Shown here: positions 1-7,512 of the stretch, in pieces
Numbering within the stretch: position 1 is the stretch's first letter
Layout: every line of letters starts with the position of its first letter
Source of the DNA: Acanthaster planci
Lineage: Eukaryota; Echinodermata; Asteroidea; Valvatida; Acanthasteridae
DNA length: 12,654 bases
Reading direction: 5' to 3'
Assembly: GCF_001949145.1 (NCBI RefSeq)
Contig: NW_019091482.1
Coordinates: 574,116 to 586,769, forward strand
Made by a program: the position numbers and the translations under genes
The notes under the pieces: generated by a model
Databases searched by the model: none
Told to the model about the DNA's origin: nothing
The model's input: only the letters and a program-made list of their open reading frames with translations

Positions 1-459
1 GGTATCATTATCATTCTCCTACGCGCACTAAGAAATGAGTACAATGCTAGCAGTGCATGTACATGTGTAAGTTGTCAGTGTATTACATGTACATGTAGTT
101 CTATCATCACCTGCAATAATCACAGAATCATCATGGACCAGAGAACTGTCCTTCATTGGTACCACAGTGTTGTAGTCGAGCAGTGTCTGAGTGACAGGCT
201 TACTATGCAACATCGACTTGGCATTGTTTCAATAAAGATGAAAAAACAGTGGCAATGGACAGTAGGTAACTTAAATGATGTCAAGTATCGTTACAAAAAA
301 TGAATGCGCAAAGACTCGGAGTATCGCGCTCTTGTAAAATTGAGATCAGCTCAGCAGATTTTAAAATTAATTAGCTTTCAATCTCCTGAATTTTTTGTAA
401 TTGTTGAATGTGAAAAACAAGGCGTACAACAAACTAAGATGTACTCATTCTATTGGCAG
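1..459. other. Non-coding, probably DHRS1 intron; no exon seen
   Basis: This stretch precedes the first recognisable DHRS1 exon and ends in an acceptor-like ...TATTGGCAG at 451-459. I found no segment resembling the preceding DHRS1 exon, which should carry the SDR active-site Tyr-x3-Lys, so that exon probably lies off the left edge. The sequence holds a perfect 14-bp palindrome (TACATGTACATGTA, 84-97) and a related word at 55-66. An AATAAA at 231-236 lies inside the presumed intron and is probably not used. Confidence 0.5.
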
Positions 460-603
460 TGTGACCGAATGGCCGTAGATTGTGCTGTCGAACTAAGGAA
501 ACATAACGTTGCCTGCATCTCATTGTGGCCAGGCCCTGTCAAGACGGAGATGTTCCAGGAATTCATGACCACCGATGGATTTACTGGCTTGGATAAAGGC
601 ATT
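460..603 (+). CDS. DHRS1: DHRS1 internal exon (short-chain dehydrogenase/reductase, C-terminal half)
   Basis: DHRS1 is a short-chain dehydrogenase/reductase (SDR) that uses NAD(P)H and acts on carbonyl or steroid-type substrates, usually membrane-associated. This 48-codon exon begins directly after an acceptor (TTCTATTGGCAG) and ends before a strong donor GTGAGT at 604; both borders are phase 0. The peptide has CDRMAVDCAVELRKH followed by SLWPGPVKTEM, the segment after the catalytic YxxxK in the family, including the Pro-Gly-x-Val-x-Thr cofactor-binding loop. The Tyr and Lys themselves belong to the preceding exon, which is not in the window. Open frame continues upstream to about 304, but that part is intronic read-through: it does not resemble SDR sequence and the acceptor sits exactly where homology begins. 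The remaining exons are at 1758-1824 and 3457-3671. Identification rests on remembered family features, not a search. Confidence 0.85.
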
Positions 604-1757
604 GTGAGTTCAGAGTTGTCTGCTTGCATTCATGATGTATAAAAGAATGTATAAAAGAATTATATAATTGTTTCAATCTTCTTTTTTTCAGTGTTATTAC
701 AGAGCCTGAAAGTAAAAGGTTACTCAGCGAGTTTCCGAACCCTTGCGCGGTCCTTCATGGGGATTTTACATTGGGCTGTCCCATCACATACGATAATTTT
801 TGGAAGAATAATTCCTAACTGAAATCACCCCAAGAAACACTCATGTTGGAATTTTACCTTTATCTTCCTCCGGTAATATTTAGGAAAAGTCACCTGGAGA
901 TGGGTAAAAAACGAATTTTCTTATTGACTTTTCACATCCGGCGATATCGTACCTAGGTCTCCATGTTAAAGCGTGTTTGTTTTCACTACCCCTGCTTGAA
1001 ACTCGAAAATGAGATTGTACAACGTTGCAAAGATTTACCTACTCGCAGTCGATGGGTTTGAGATTCCGTTGAGTTGACATCATCACGCAGTTGTTGTCAG
1101 CAAAGCTTTAATAGATAAAAAGATTAGAATCATTCGTAATTAAAGTAGAATATTGCTTTAAGTTTATTACTTATTAATTGTAAGACTGTGTTAAATATTT
1201 CGATCTGTTTTTATTTTGGCTCTTACAGACAGACTGCCATAAAATTTCAAACCGTAAATGTTCACCTGCGTACGAGACTGCCTCATTGCACTGTTCTTCA
1301 TGTTTTTTAGATTTTCAGAAATGATAGGTCAGTTTTTGGCAGGATATTTCTCTTTTAGGTCAGGTGACTTTTCAGTTTCTATAAATTGATATACTAACAA
1401 ATATTTTCCAAAGCCCCTTTTCTGAGTTGGATTTTTTAAGAAGTAACTGAATGGAAATTACTACAAATTCTATAATCTTTGCACGTTATTTTTCCCGTCC
1501 AAGGGTTCCGGAAGTGCGCCATCAAGGGTCAACTTTCAGGCTCTATTCTCTTCTCCAAGATTAAAGTTTCTGATTAGTGGATATATCACTAATTGTTACA
1601 TTCAAACATTTGTCATTCAAAGCTGTTACTGTTAACCCCTTTACTTGCATGTAAAAAGCAAATAACATAAGATTGTTGGATTCTCCATAGCAGATTTTGG
1701 TGTGAAAGAGACGCTTCAAATTCATTGTTTTGCATTTGGATGAATTTTTTTTTATAG
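604..1757 (+). other. DHRS1 intron
   Basis: The intron starts with donor GTGAGT and ends in a long T-run followed by ATAG at 1754-1757. A 12-bp word (GTATAAAAGAAT) occurs twice in tandem at 637-648 and 649-660. A second pyrimidine tract with CAG near 690 could act as a cryptic acceptor, but the phase-0 reading frame after it meets a stop within six codons. No other exon is supported here. Confidence 0.65.
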
Positions 1758-1824
1758 CAATTTGCTTTTCAAGAGGGAGAATCAGTTGAGTTTGCTGGCA
1801 AGGCCATCGTCCATCTTTTGCAAG
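1758..1824 (+). CDS. DHRS1: DHRS1 small penultimate exon
   Basis: This 67-nt exon was found by asking what had to join the exons at 460 and 3457. It reads QFAFQEGESVEFAGKAIVHL then LQ plus one base, which matches the DHRS1 segment with the acidic-Ser/Thr-(E)-(F/L)-x-GK core. It follows an acceptor with a T-run of about ten (TTTATAG) and is followed by donor GTAGGA at 1825. It enters in phase 0, as the previous exon requires, and leaves in phase 1: its last G completes an Asp codon with the AC that opens the exon at 3457. That phase agreement is strong support for a real exon. It is too short to show up as a long open frame, so it is easily missed. Confidence 0.85.
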
Positions 1825-3456
1825 GTAGGAGATACAGTCACCTGGTCTTTGAATCAATCCTGTTCAACATTATGCACCCAATTTACCTTTTTTACAAGTT
1901 CGCCTTATTGAATTGAAAGTGAGGTTATCATTTTTTGGGGGGGGGAACCAAAGTAGAAAAATGTAAGTGATGAAATAACGGTTCATTACAGATTAGTTTC
2001 ATGTGATGATGACTAATTTGAAATATGTGATTAATTGTACCTGTATTTAAATGTTGTAAGCAGCAACAAAAAAAGTGAGGTGTAGAACCCCAAATAGAGT
2101 GGCACCATCGCACCATGGTTACATTGAATGAGATAGATTCAGGGAACACGATTAAAACTGGTGTCCTTGCGTATAAGGTCTCTTGTAGTTGTGGTCTGCG
2201 CCATCAGGAACTGGTTAACTGCACCCTGAGATTCAACAAACTGCACCCGACCACACTAGAATCAAGCAGAAAAAGGGGAGATCTCATTCAAATACCTACA
2301 GAATCATGACTCGCGTTTCAATCCAGACTCAAAATATTTCAGAAATCTTGATGACCAGGGCTCTGGAGGACCGACATTTACAGCAAATTCAGATCCAGAC
2401 TTGATGTCAGATAGCACTTTAACCGCCAAAGGGTATAGGGGATCCATGTACATGTATATAGCTGGAACGAGTTGGCTGAGGGTGCCATTCAAACACCCAG
2501 ACCTCTCTGCTTCAAACAGATCAAATTGAAGTAACTTGACATTTTCACTGGCAAAATGAGGCCCTGTGTCCCTGCCATACTTCTCTTTTACACGACATGA
2601 AGATGGAAGTGTGGCCCAAGGGCTGATCTAGAATCAAATTTTTTGGGGGAAGGGAGCAAACTTGTTTTGGGTGTCCACAAATTCTGGAAATCTTTCATGT
2701 AAATTTTTCACGGCTTTTCTGAGGATAAGGCTACATTTGGGCTTTTTGCACACCTTGGGAAGAGAGAGAATTGAAACAGCCACAATTTGCCTTTCCCTCA
2801 TTAAAAAAAACGGTTTGGTCATTTTTTTGGGGGAGCGTGGCTTCCACAGATGCGCCCTTGGTGTGGTCTTCAAGGTATGCATAAAGTATGTTTACCAATG
2901 GAAATATGAAATGCCCCAGTTGCTAGGAGAGGAGTAACTGACATTATTTCTGCTGTTTGTCTATGCCCTGGTGCCCCTGGTAAAAATTTAAAAAAAAGAG
3001 TGTGCTCATTTAAGTGAAAATTAGCCCATTTAGACCTGAAAACCCAAGGTTTTGTGTGTACCCCAGCCTGGCTTTCATGAGAAGGGCACACATCTGCTGC
3101 ATGTTCCGTGCACACTCAAAGCAGTTTTTCACGCTGTTAATTATTCTGTGTTTTTCTCCAACCTGTGTACCGGTAAGAATGTTTGTTGCAAAGCCTGCTA
3201 CTCCAAAGTGGTTTAACAAGTGTAACTGTTGAGGAATTTATTGTCACTAGAGTGTATCTACCATGAGTTGAAAGCAGAGTAAAGTTGAATGTATGCATTC
3301 AAGAAAGCGAAGGGAATTTTGAAGGAGAGGGTAGCAGGCATGTGGATAAACTGGTGCTCAGAACTGCCCACTAATTGTGTAGATTTCTCAACCGGCTTGA
3401 GATTAATTCATGTCTACCATTCAAATGTCTAGTGAAAAAATTCCTCCCATGTGCAG
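1825..3456 (+). other. DHRS1 last intron, with T/G-tract repeats
   Basis: This is non-coding sequence between donor GTAGGA (1825) and acceptor CCCATGTGCAG (ending 3456). Three T-tract-to-G-tract junctions, each six or seven T followed by five to nine G, occur near 1931, 2638 and 2822; the second and third flank a region that reads like a dispersed interspersed repeat. Several open frames of 60-90 codons exist on both strands, but none has recognisable protein features and they overlap one another. Confidence 0.6.
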
Positions 3457-3671
3457 ACGAGAATATCATGAAGAAATCCGGCCGCATCCACATGACCGGA
3501 GAGCTTGCTGACGAGTATGGCTTCAGAGACATCAATGGAGCATCACCGATGAACTTTAGGCGGGTGAAGACCCTCTTCCAGTTGACCGGCCACCCTTGGC
3601 TGGCTGCTGCCATGCCCTCATTCCTCAAGGTACCCTACTGGATGATGACATTAGGAAATAGCAAATTTTAA
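3457..3671 (+). CDS. DHRS1: DHRS1 last coding exon and stop
   Basis: The exon starts after acceptor GTGCAG (3451-3456) in phase 1 and runs to a TAA at 3669-3671. It encodes the DHRS1 C-terminal domain: an ENIMKKSGRI stretch, then ELADEYGFRDING, then a hydrophobic C-terminal part with HPWLAAAMPSFLKVPYWM and the terminal SKF. Human DHRS1, as I remember it, has the same order of features: NI-x-SGKV, DLA-x-x-YG-x-RD-x-DG, WLA-x-PSFL-x-VP, SKF. The hydrophobic tail may associate with membrane. With the two upstream exons the joined length is 426 nt, exactly 142 codons including the stop. GC content is higher than in the surrounding introns, as expected for a conserved exon. Confidence 0.9.
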
Positions 3672-3887
3672 TATAAAGCCACGAAGGTGGAGAAGTCTTT
3701 TAGTCTGGATTTTGTCAGCATTTTCTTGTGCTAGGTATTTACGGCTTCAGTGCAGGGTAGAGCATGTTCCAATGTTTGATCCTTGAGCAACAAAATTTTC
3801 TGTCACACCAGTTCGTCAAATTAGTTACCGGTACGTGCTATGTTTGACAATCTGACTGAGTTTTTCACTTTACCGTCTGGCTATCAG

Positions 3888-3893
3888 AATAAA
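3888..3893 (+). other. Candidate polyadenylation signal of DHRS1
   Basis: A canonical AATAAA lies 217 bp after the DHRS1 stop codon, and it is the first such hexamer after the stop on this strand. This implies a short 3' untranslated region of about 230-250 nt. The cleavage site itself cannot be seen. Confidence 0.55.
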
Positions 3894-4788
3894 GGCATCC
3901 TGATACACCAGTGGAACCATTAGTGTTTTTTGACTCGTTGAAGATCAGACAGTAGAGACACACCGTTGTCGGTGTTTTCTAGGTCATCCGTCAAATGTGC
4001 CAAATTGTTGAAAACACTACACGGCCTCATATTGTAGCAAACCAACCTGAAACATTGACAGACCATTTTTATTTTCAGGTGTAAACCACAAGCTATGTCT
4101 TGTTCTGTAGTTGAATATCTGACACTGTCGGGTGTAGAGTACCGAAGTGAATTTATCACACACACAATGATGTGTGTAAAAGGCATTAGTGCAAGAACCA
4201 GCGTGTGAACTAACATTCGTTAGTACTACACCTCCTGGTTCAAAATGATATCACTTTTTGGTACCCTTTAAGGTTAATGGGCATCACAAAGTGGAGGGGA
4301 GGCGAGGGAGGGGCTTACTCCGTCATTCCCCCCACTTCCAAATGGAAACATTGAATCAAGGGAAAAATAAAACAAAACGGGAAAAACACCAAAAACAAAA
4401 GAGGAAAGGGGATTAATATCTGATATTAATAATGCTGGAAAATAGCTTGGCATTTACCCCCCTCCACCATTCATAGTTTTCTCAGTTTGCTGCTGAATGC
4501 CCCCCCCTTTTTTTTTGAGTGAAAAATTATTCCCGCCTTCCTAGCAATGCCCATTGTGAGTCTTGGTGAGTTCAAATCTTGCATTGGTCAACCTGTCTAA
4601 TTTCTGTGCCCTGTAACTTTTATCATTTAGACCTACCTTTTAATATGCCACACTCCAGATATTTAGGTCCATCTTGATGGTGGTATATAGTGGAAATAAG
4701 CTCTACACTTTCCATCGAAACTTTAAGCTTGCTGTCTTCATTGTGATTCAGTGCCAGGGAATTTATTATTTAACCTGGAAGAAGATAG
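3894..4788. other. Intergenic, no gene seen; small stem-loops and C/T tracts
   Basis: No protein-like frame is convincing here. A 98-codon frame on the minus strand (3920-4216) has no recognisable motif. The region contains a 7-bp perfect stem with a 4-nt loop (4160-4166 with 4171-4177, ACACACA/TGTGTGT), a 6-bp stem at 3960-3975 and a larger nested stem-loop listed separately. From 4270 to 4560 the sequence is purine- and C/T-tract rich, typical of decayed intergenic repeats. Confidence 0.5.
4195..4241. other. Nested stem-loop, 17 base pairs in 47 nt
   Basis: Three short stems nest concentrically: GAACCAG (4195-4201) with CTGGTTC (4235-4241), GTGT (4203-4206) with ACAC (4228-4231), and ACTAAC (4209-4214) with GTTAGT (4219-4224), closing a 4-nt ATTC loop. 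It could form a cruciform or a structured RNA. It is small enough that chance is possible. Confidence 0.4.
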
Positions 4789-4818
4789 ATGGAATTTCAA
4801 GCTATTCATGGTGACAGA

Positions 4819-4978
4819 CAGCTAAGGTTGAAAGCTTGCAGTAGCACCATGCAAGGATACGATCTCTTTGTGAGTCTGTATGGTTCTGAGTTTCCTCACA
4901 GTTCTTTTCAGAACCAAGCAAACTCGCAAAGAGATCGTATCCTTGCATGGTGCTACCGCAAGCCTTCCACCTTAACTG
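4819..4978. repeat. Long inverted repeat: 71-bp arms, 18-nt loop
   Basis: The arm at 4819-4889 is the reverse complement of 4908-4978 with no gaps and 8 mismatches by eye (63 of 71 paired). A 30-bp core (4841-4870 with 4927-4956) is perfect. The 18-nt spacer is 4890-4907. A transcript from either strand would fold into one long hairpin; some mismatches become G-U pairs (about two on the plus strand, four on the minus strand). A 124-codon open frame (4789-5163) runs through it but encodes nothing recognisable and looks incidental. Candidate explanations are a fold-back/MITE-type element, a hairpin siRNA locus, or a young microRNA-like precursor born from an inverted duplication. The arms are longer than usual for an animal pre-miRNA. 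Confidence 0.85.
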
Positions 4979-5725
4979 GAAGAAGATGTCAAACAGTATT
5001 AAACATGGTTTTGTTTAGCATGGTTGCTGTGATTTATGTAATTTTTAGATTCACAAGTCTTCCAAACGCATGTACAAATCAGTTGGACAATCAAAGTGTA
5101 GACTTTTTTAAAAGCATTCACAGAATTTGGCGATATTTCTGTATCAGTTTAAAAAGTTTTTAAAATGTATTGCTCAACAGCAGACATGGTAAAATGTTTA
5201 AATTTTTGCCCTTGATCTTTTTACTGAATAAATGAATATATACAATGCATTATAAGAACTAGATTTTAAAAATCAAATTAGCGTTAGAGATATTCCAGCT
5301 GAATTAATATAATCTTTGAGATGGTTTATTAAAGGTGTTACAGAAAGTCAGTTTTTGTAATACTATTTTGTCAAATTTATGATAATAGTCCTTTTGTTAT
5401 CGTAGTAAATCTTTCATTCAGCTTTTCACGAGGTGGGGCTTTCAAGCTTGGTGGTTTGATGAAAATACCAGGCACAAACACAACCATGGGTAAATGTTGT
5501 TTTGGGTCCGTTACTGCCATCATTGTATGCAGAGATGCGTTTCAGTTTAAAAACATGAATTAGATCCTTCCCTGCCCTTTCTCCCAACCTCTTCCAAACT
5601 ATGCGTCGCTGCCCCCAGTAACATTGTAATAAAAGTAATCATTAGAAATGATTGGGCGTTGGACCATGAGATTCGTTTTTAAAAAATTCATGAATACCTC
5701 AGATGGTCTCCCTAAACGTGCAACC
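4979..5725. other. Intergenic, nothing recognised
   Basis: The sequence is AT-rich with scattered AATAAA (for example near 5228). If the inverted repeat at 4819-4978 is transcribed rightward, that hexamer could end the transcript, but nothing else supports this. No exon, RNA gene or repeat structure was recognised. Confidence 0.45.
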
Positions 5726-5831
5726 TGATAATGCCCGCTGAGAAGTGATAATGCCGCTGCGTAAATCACGCGCTGGTACCTGGATATGTGAGAGTCGACT
5801 CTGATTGGTCAAGAGTCTGTATGCACACGTG
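5726..5831. promoter_or_regulatory. Promoter- or enhancer-like block
   Basis: Several regulatory-type words cluster in a locally GC-richer 100 bp. There are two copies of TGATAATGCC(C)GCTG, at 5726-5740 and 5746-5759, spaced exactly 20 bp (two helical turns). They are followed by a perfect 12-bp palindrome AGAGTCGACTCT (5791-5802), a reversed CCAAT box ATTGG (5804-5808, NF-Y type) and an E-box CACGTG (5826-5831). No TATA box is evident. No gene start is recognised nearby, so the target is unknown. Confidence 0.35.
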
Positions 5832-6760
5832 CGCGCCAAGTCCATGTAAGGAGATTCTTTTGGACAACTTGCTCAAGGAATATATCATAAAAATGGAATT
5901 ATAAAGACCTGGTCAAAATGGTTCATAACACGTAACAATACTATTTGTTCTGAGTCATCACACGAAGCGTACAAATGTGTGTTCATTTGAATCAGAAAAT
6001 CGTATTTGTATAAGTTTTGCTATTTGGTTAACAAATGATTAACAGAAACGAGGGGGGATTTTTCCATTAAAAATAATTCAGAAAAACAACTTGGAGATTT
6101 TTTCACCCTAGTCATTCACATTGGTGACAGATGAAGTTCCTTACCATGCTCTAATGAAAAGGAAATTATTTGAATAAATACGGAGCTTTGGAAGTGCCAT
6201 CCGATTTGTTGATGTCTATGTCGACATCTCAATTTTTTTTTCACGAGATGACAACATTCTGAAAGTAGGATGTCGACTTCCTTAGAGAATTAATCGCAGC
6301 AAGACGACATCCTGAAAACAACGAAGTCGGAAGAGCCCGTGGAGGGTAATTTGTAAGGTAGTCCTTGGAAATGTACCATGGCCCCATTCAACTTTTTTTG
6401 AGGGGGAGGGGATTTTGTGGTGTCAATATTTGGAGACATCGGGGAACTTTGGGGTTTTATGCGTTTGAAATTTTTGTACGAGTAAGAGTGTGATTTAAGT
6501 TACAACTTGAAGGAAATCTCAGTGTTACATCAATTTCACCAACAATACCTGAGGAAGATTGATTGTTTTGCTGTCTTTTAATGTTTGCATGATTCGTTGC
6601 TGTTTAAGTACATCACACTGCAGGCCTACTGACCTGAAACGATCGATCGACGTGACTGCCGTGCATGAGGACCAGAATCACGCCAGAATCACGTCTGAAC
6701 TTCTGAGACAACTGTGATGAAGTGTAACTTCGTTGTGCCCCGTTGCTTGTATATGAAGAG
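5832..6760. other. Intergenic, no gene seen
   Basis: AT-rich DNA with a T/G tract near 6391. An 11-bp word (CCAGAATCACG) is repeated in tandem at 6672-6682 and 6683-6693, shortly before the exon-like segment at 6761. The GTCGAC cluster is listed separately. No convincing coding sequence. Confidence 0.45.
6211..6330. repeat. Cluster of degenerate GTCGAC / GACATC words
   Basis: Related words recur in both orientations about every 40-50 bp: GATGTCTATGTCGACATCTC at 6211-6230, GAGATGACAACATTC at 6245-6259, GGATGTCGACTTCC near 6268-6281, GACGACATCCTGAAAAC near 6303-6319, and GAAGTCGG at 6323-6330. This looks like an eroded short tandem or interspersed repeat built on a self-complementary GTCGAC core. 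Confidence 0.4.
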
Positions 6761-6916
6761 TACGTCATCCCCAGCAGAGAGGATAGCTGCCACATCCGGC
6801 AGCTGATACAGACTGACTCGGGGCTAGATATTGACGTGCCACTCCGGATTGAAGAGTGTCTTCAGCATGCCAAGGAAGCATCATTATTATATTTGTGTCA
6901 GGAGCGGAGAGGAAAG
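6761..6916 (+). CDS. Unrecognised exon-like open segment
   Basis: I do not recognise this protein. The segment is 52 codons, open, with high-complexity, mixed charged and hydrophobic residues (YVIPSREDSCHIRQLIQTDS at the start, then a likely helix EECLQHAKEASLLYL), and it is richer in GC than its surroundings. It ends at a plausible donor, AAG followed by GTGATT at 6917, in phase 0. An AG at 6759-6760 gives a phase-0 acceptor preceded by a moderately pyrimidine-rich tract; AG at 6757-6758 would give phase 1 instead. Upstream in frame there is a TAA at 6725-6727, consistent with an internal exon rather than an extended open frame. It could be an isolated exon of a gene spanning the DIRS insertion, or an exon fossil. 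No neighbouring exon was found. Confidence 0.3.
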
Positions 6917-7100
6917 GTGATTGAAATGGGGAGAAAGGTCAGAGTTGTTCTGTCAGTTTTCGCTGGTGGCGTTACTCGGCGTTGGGGGTCAGATTTGTAG
7001 AGAGAGTAACGACATGAATGTCTTAATGTTTGGAAGCAAACTGTTGATTATGCACTCGGTGTGCACATGGGCAATTACTGTACACCTATTGAAACGGTCA
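6917..7100. other. Left flank of the DIRS element, nothing recognised
   Basis: Non-coding by appearance. The DIRS left end begins at about 7101. No target-site duplication is visible between this flank and the sequence after 10835, which fits tyrosine-recombinase integration. Confidence 0.4.
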
Positions 7101-7132
7101 GTGTCCTGCGTTCACATACCCCTGCCCAGCCT

Positions 7133-7248
7133 ACATATGCAAATTTCCTATGTGCCTATTACAGTTCGCAGAAAGACTTGATTATGCATGCTGCCCCTTG
7201 ACCCTCTACAATGCACTGCGGTCCCGCCGCCATGTTTGTCCTTCTTTT
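7133..7248 (+). repeat. DIRS left inverted terminal repeat
   Basis: This 116-bp stretch is the reverse complement of 10676-10791, with 108 of 116 positions identical by eye and no gaps. The differences are scattered single substitutions, mostly transitions. Outside it, 7101-7132 is shared only with the internal complementary region, as in other DIRS elements whose terminal repeats have unlike outer extensions. Confidence 0.95.
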
Positions 7249-7512
7249 CTCAGCGCCTATCGTTTACGGACGTGTCTTTTATGGCATTTTCGGAGTTTGT
7301 GTTCCGTAGCTTTCGCGTTTGTGAATTGACTTGATTCCTCTCACAAAATAAAGAGTGATTTCGTATCTCTTGGTAAGAATGCTTATTCTAATATTTCGTT
7401 CTTTGCATGCTGTGGGTTTTTTGGTTCTCGCACCGTGCCCCTGGTCCCTCCTGGGGACGGCGCTGGTGACTACTTCCATTCGTCTTCGGCGGCCGCCGAT
7501 CTCGAACCCGTC
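7249..7512 (+). other. DIRS leader between left repeat and RT; gag missing
   Basis: In complete DIRS elements a gag-like frame of several hundred codons sits here. Only about 260 bp remain, with no recognisable gag motif. A donor-like GGTAAGAAT begins at 7372, and an AATAAA lies near 7348. From about 7435 an open frame leads into the RT N-terminal region. Confidence 0.5.

Noticed and set aside
304-459. Coding frame extending the first DHRS1 exon upstream to 304
   Set aside because: Family similarity starts exactly at 460 after an acceptor; the upstream part lacks the expected YxxxK and reads as intron.
676-720. Alternative DHRS1 exon after the pyrimidine tract near 680
   Set aside because: In the required phase it stops within six codons, whereas 1758-1824 fits phase, splice sites and family sequence.
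3920-4216. 98-codon minus-strand frame after DHRS1
   Set aside because: No motif, no splice or promoter support, and it spans short stem-loops and CA-repeat sequence.
4566-4582. GAGTTCAAATC resembling a tRNA B box
   Set aside because: No A box at the right distance and no cloverleaf can be drawn around it.
4789-5163. 124-codon open frame over the hairpin
   Set aside because: It encodes both arms of the inverted repeat and no recognisable motif, and the sequence after the hairpin is AT-rich and low in protein-like character.
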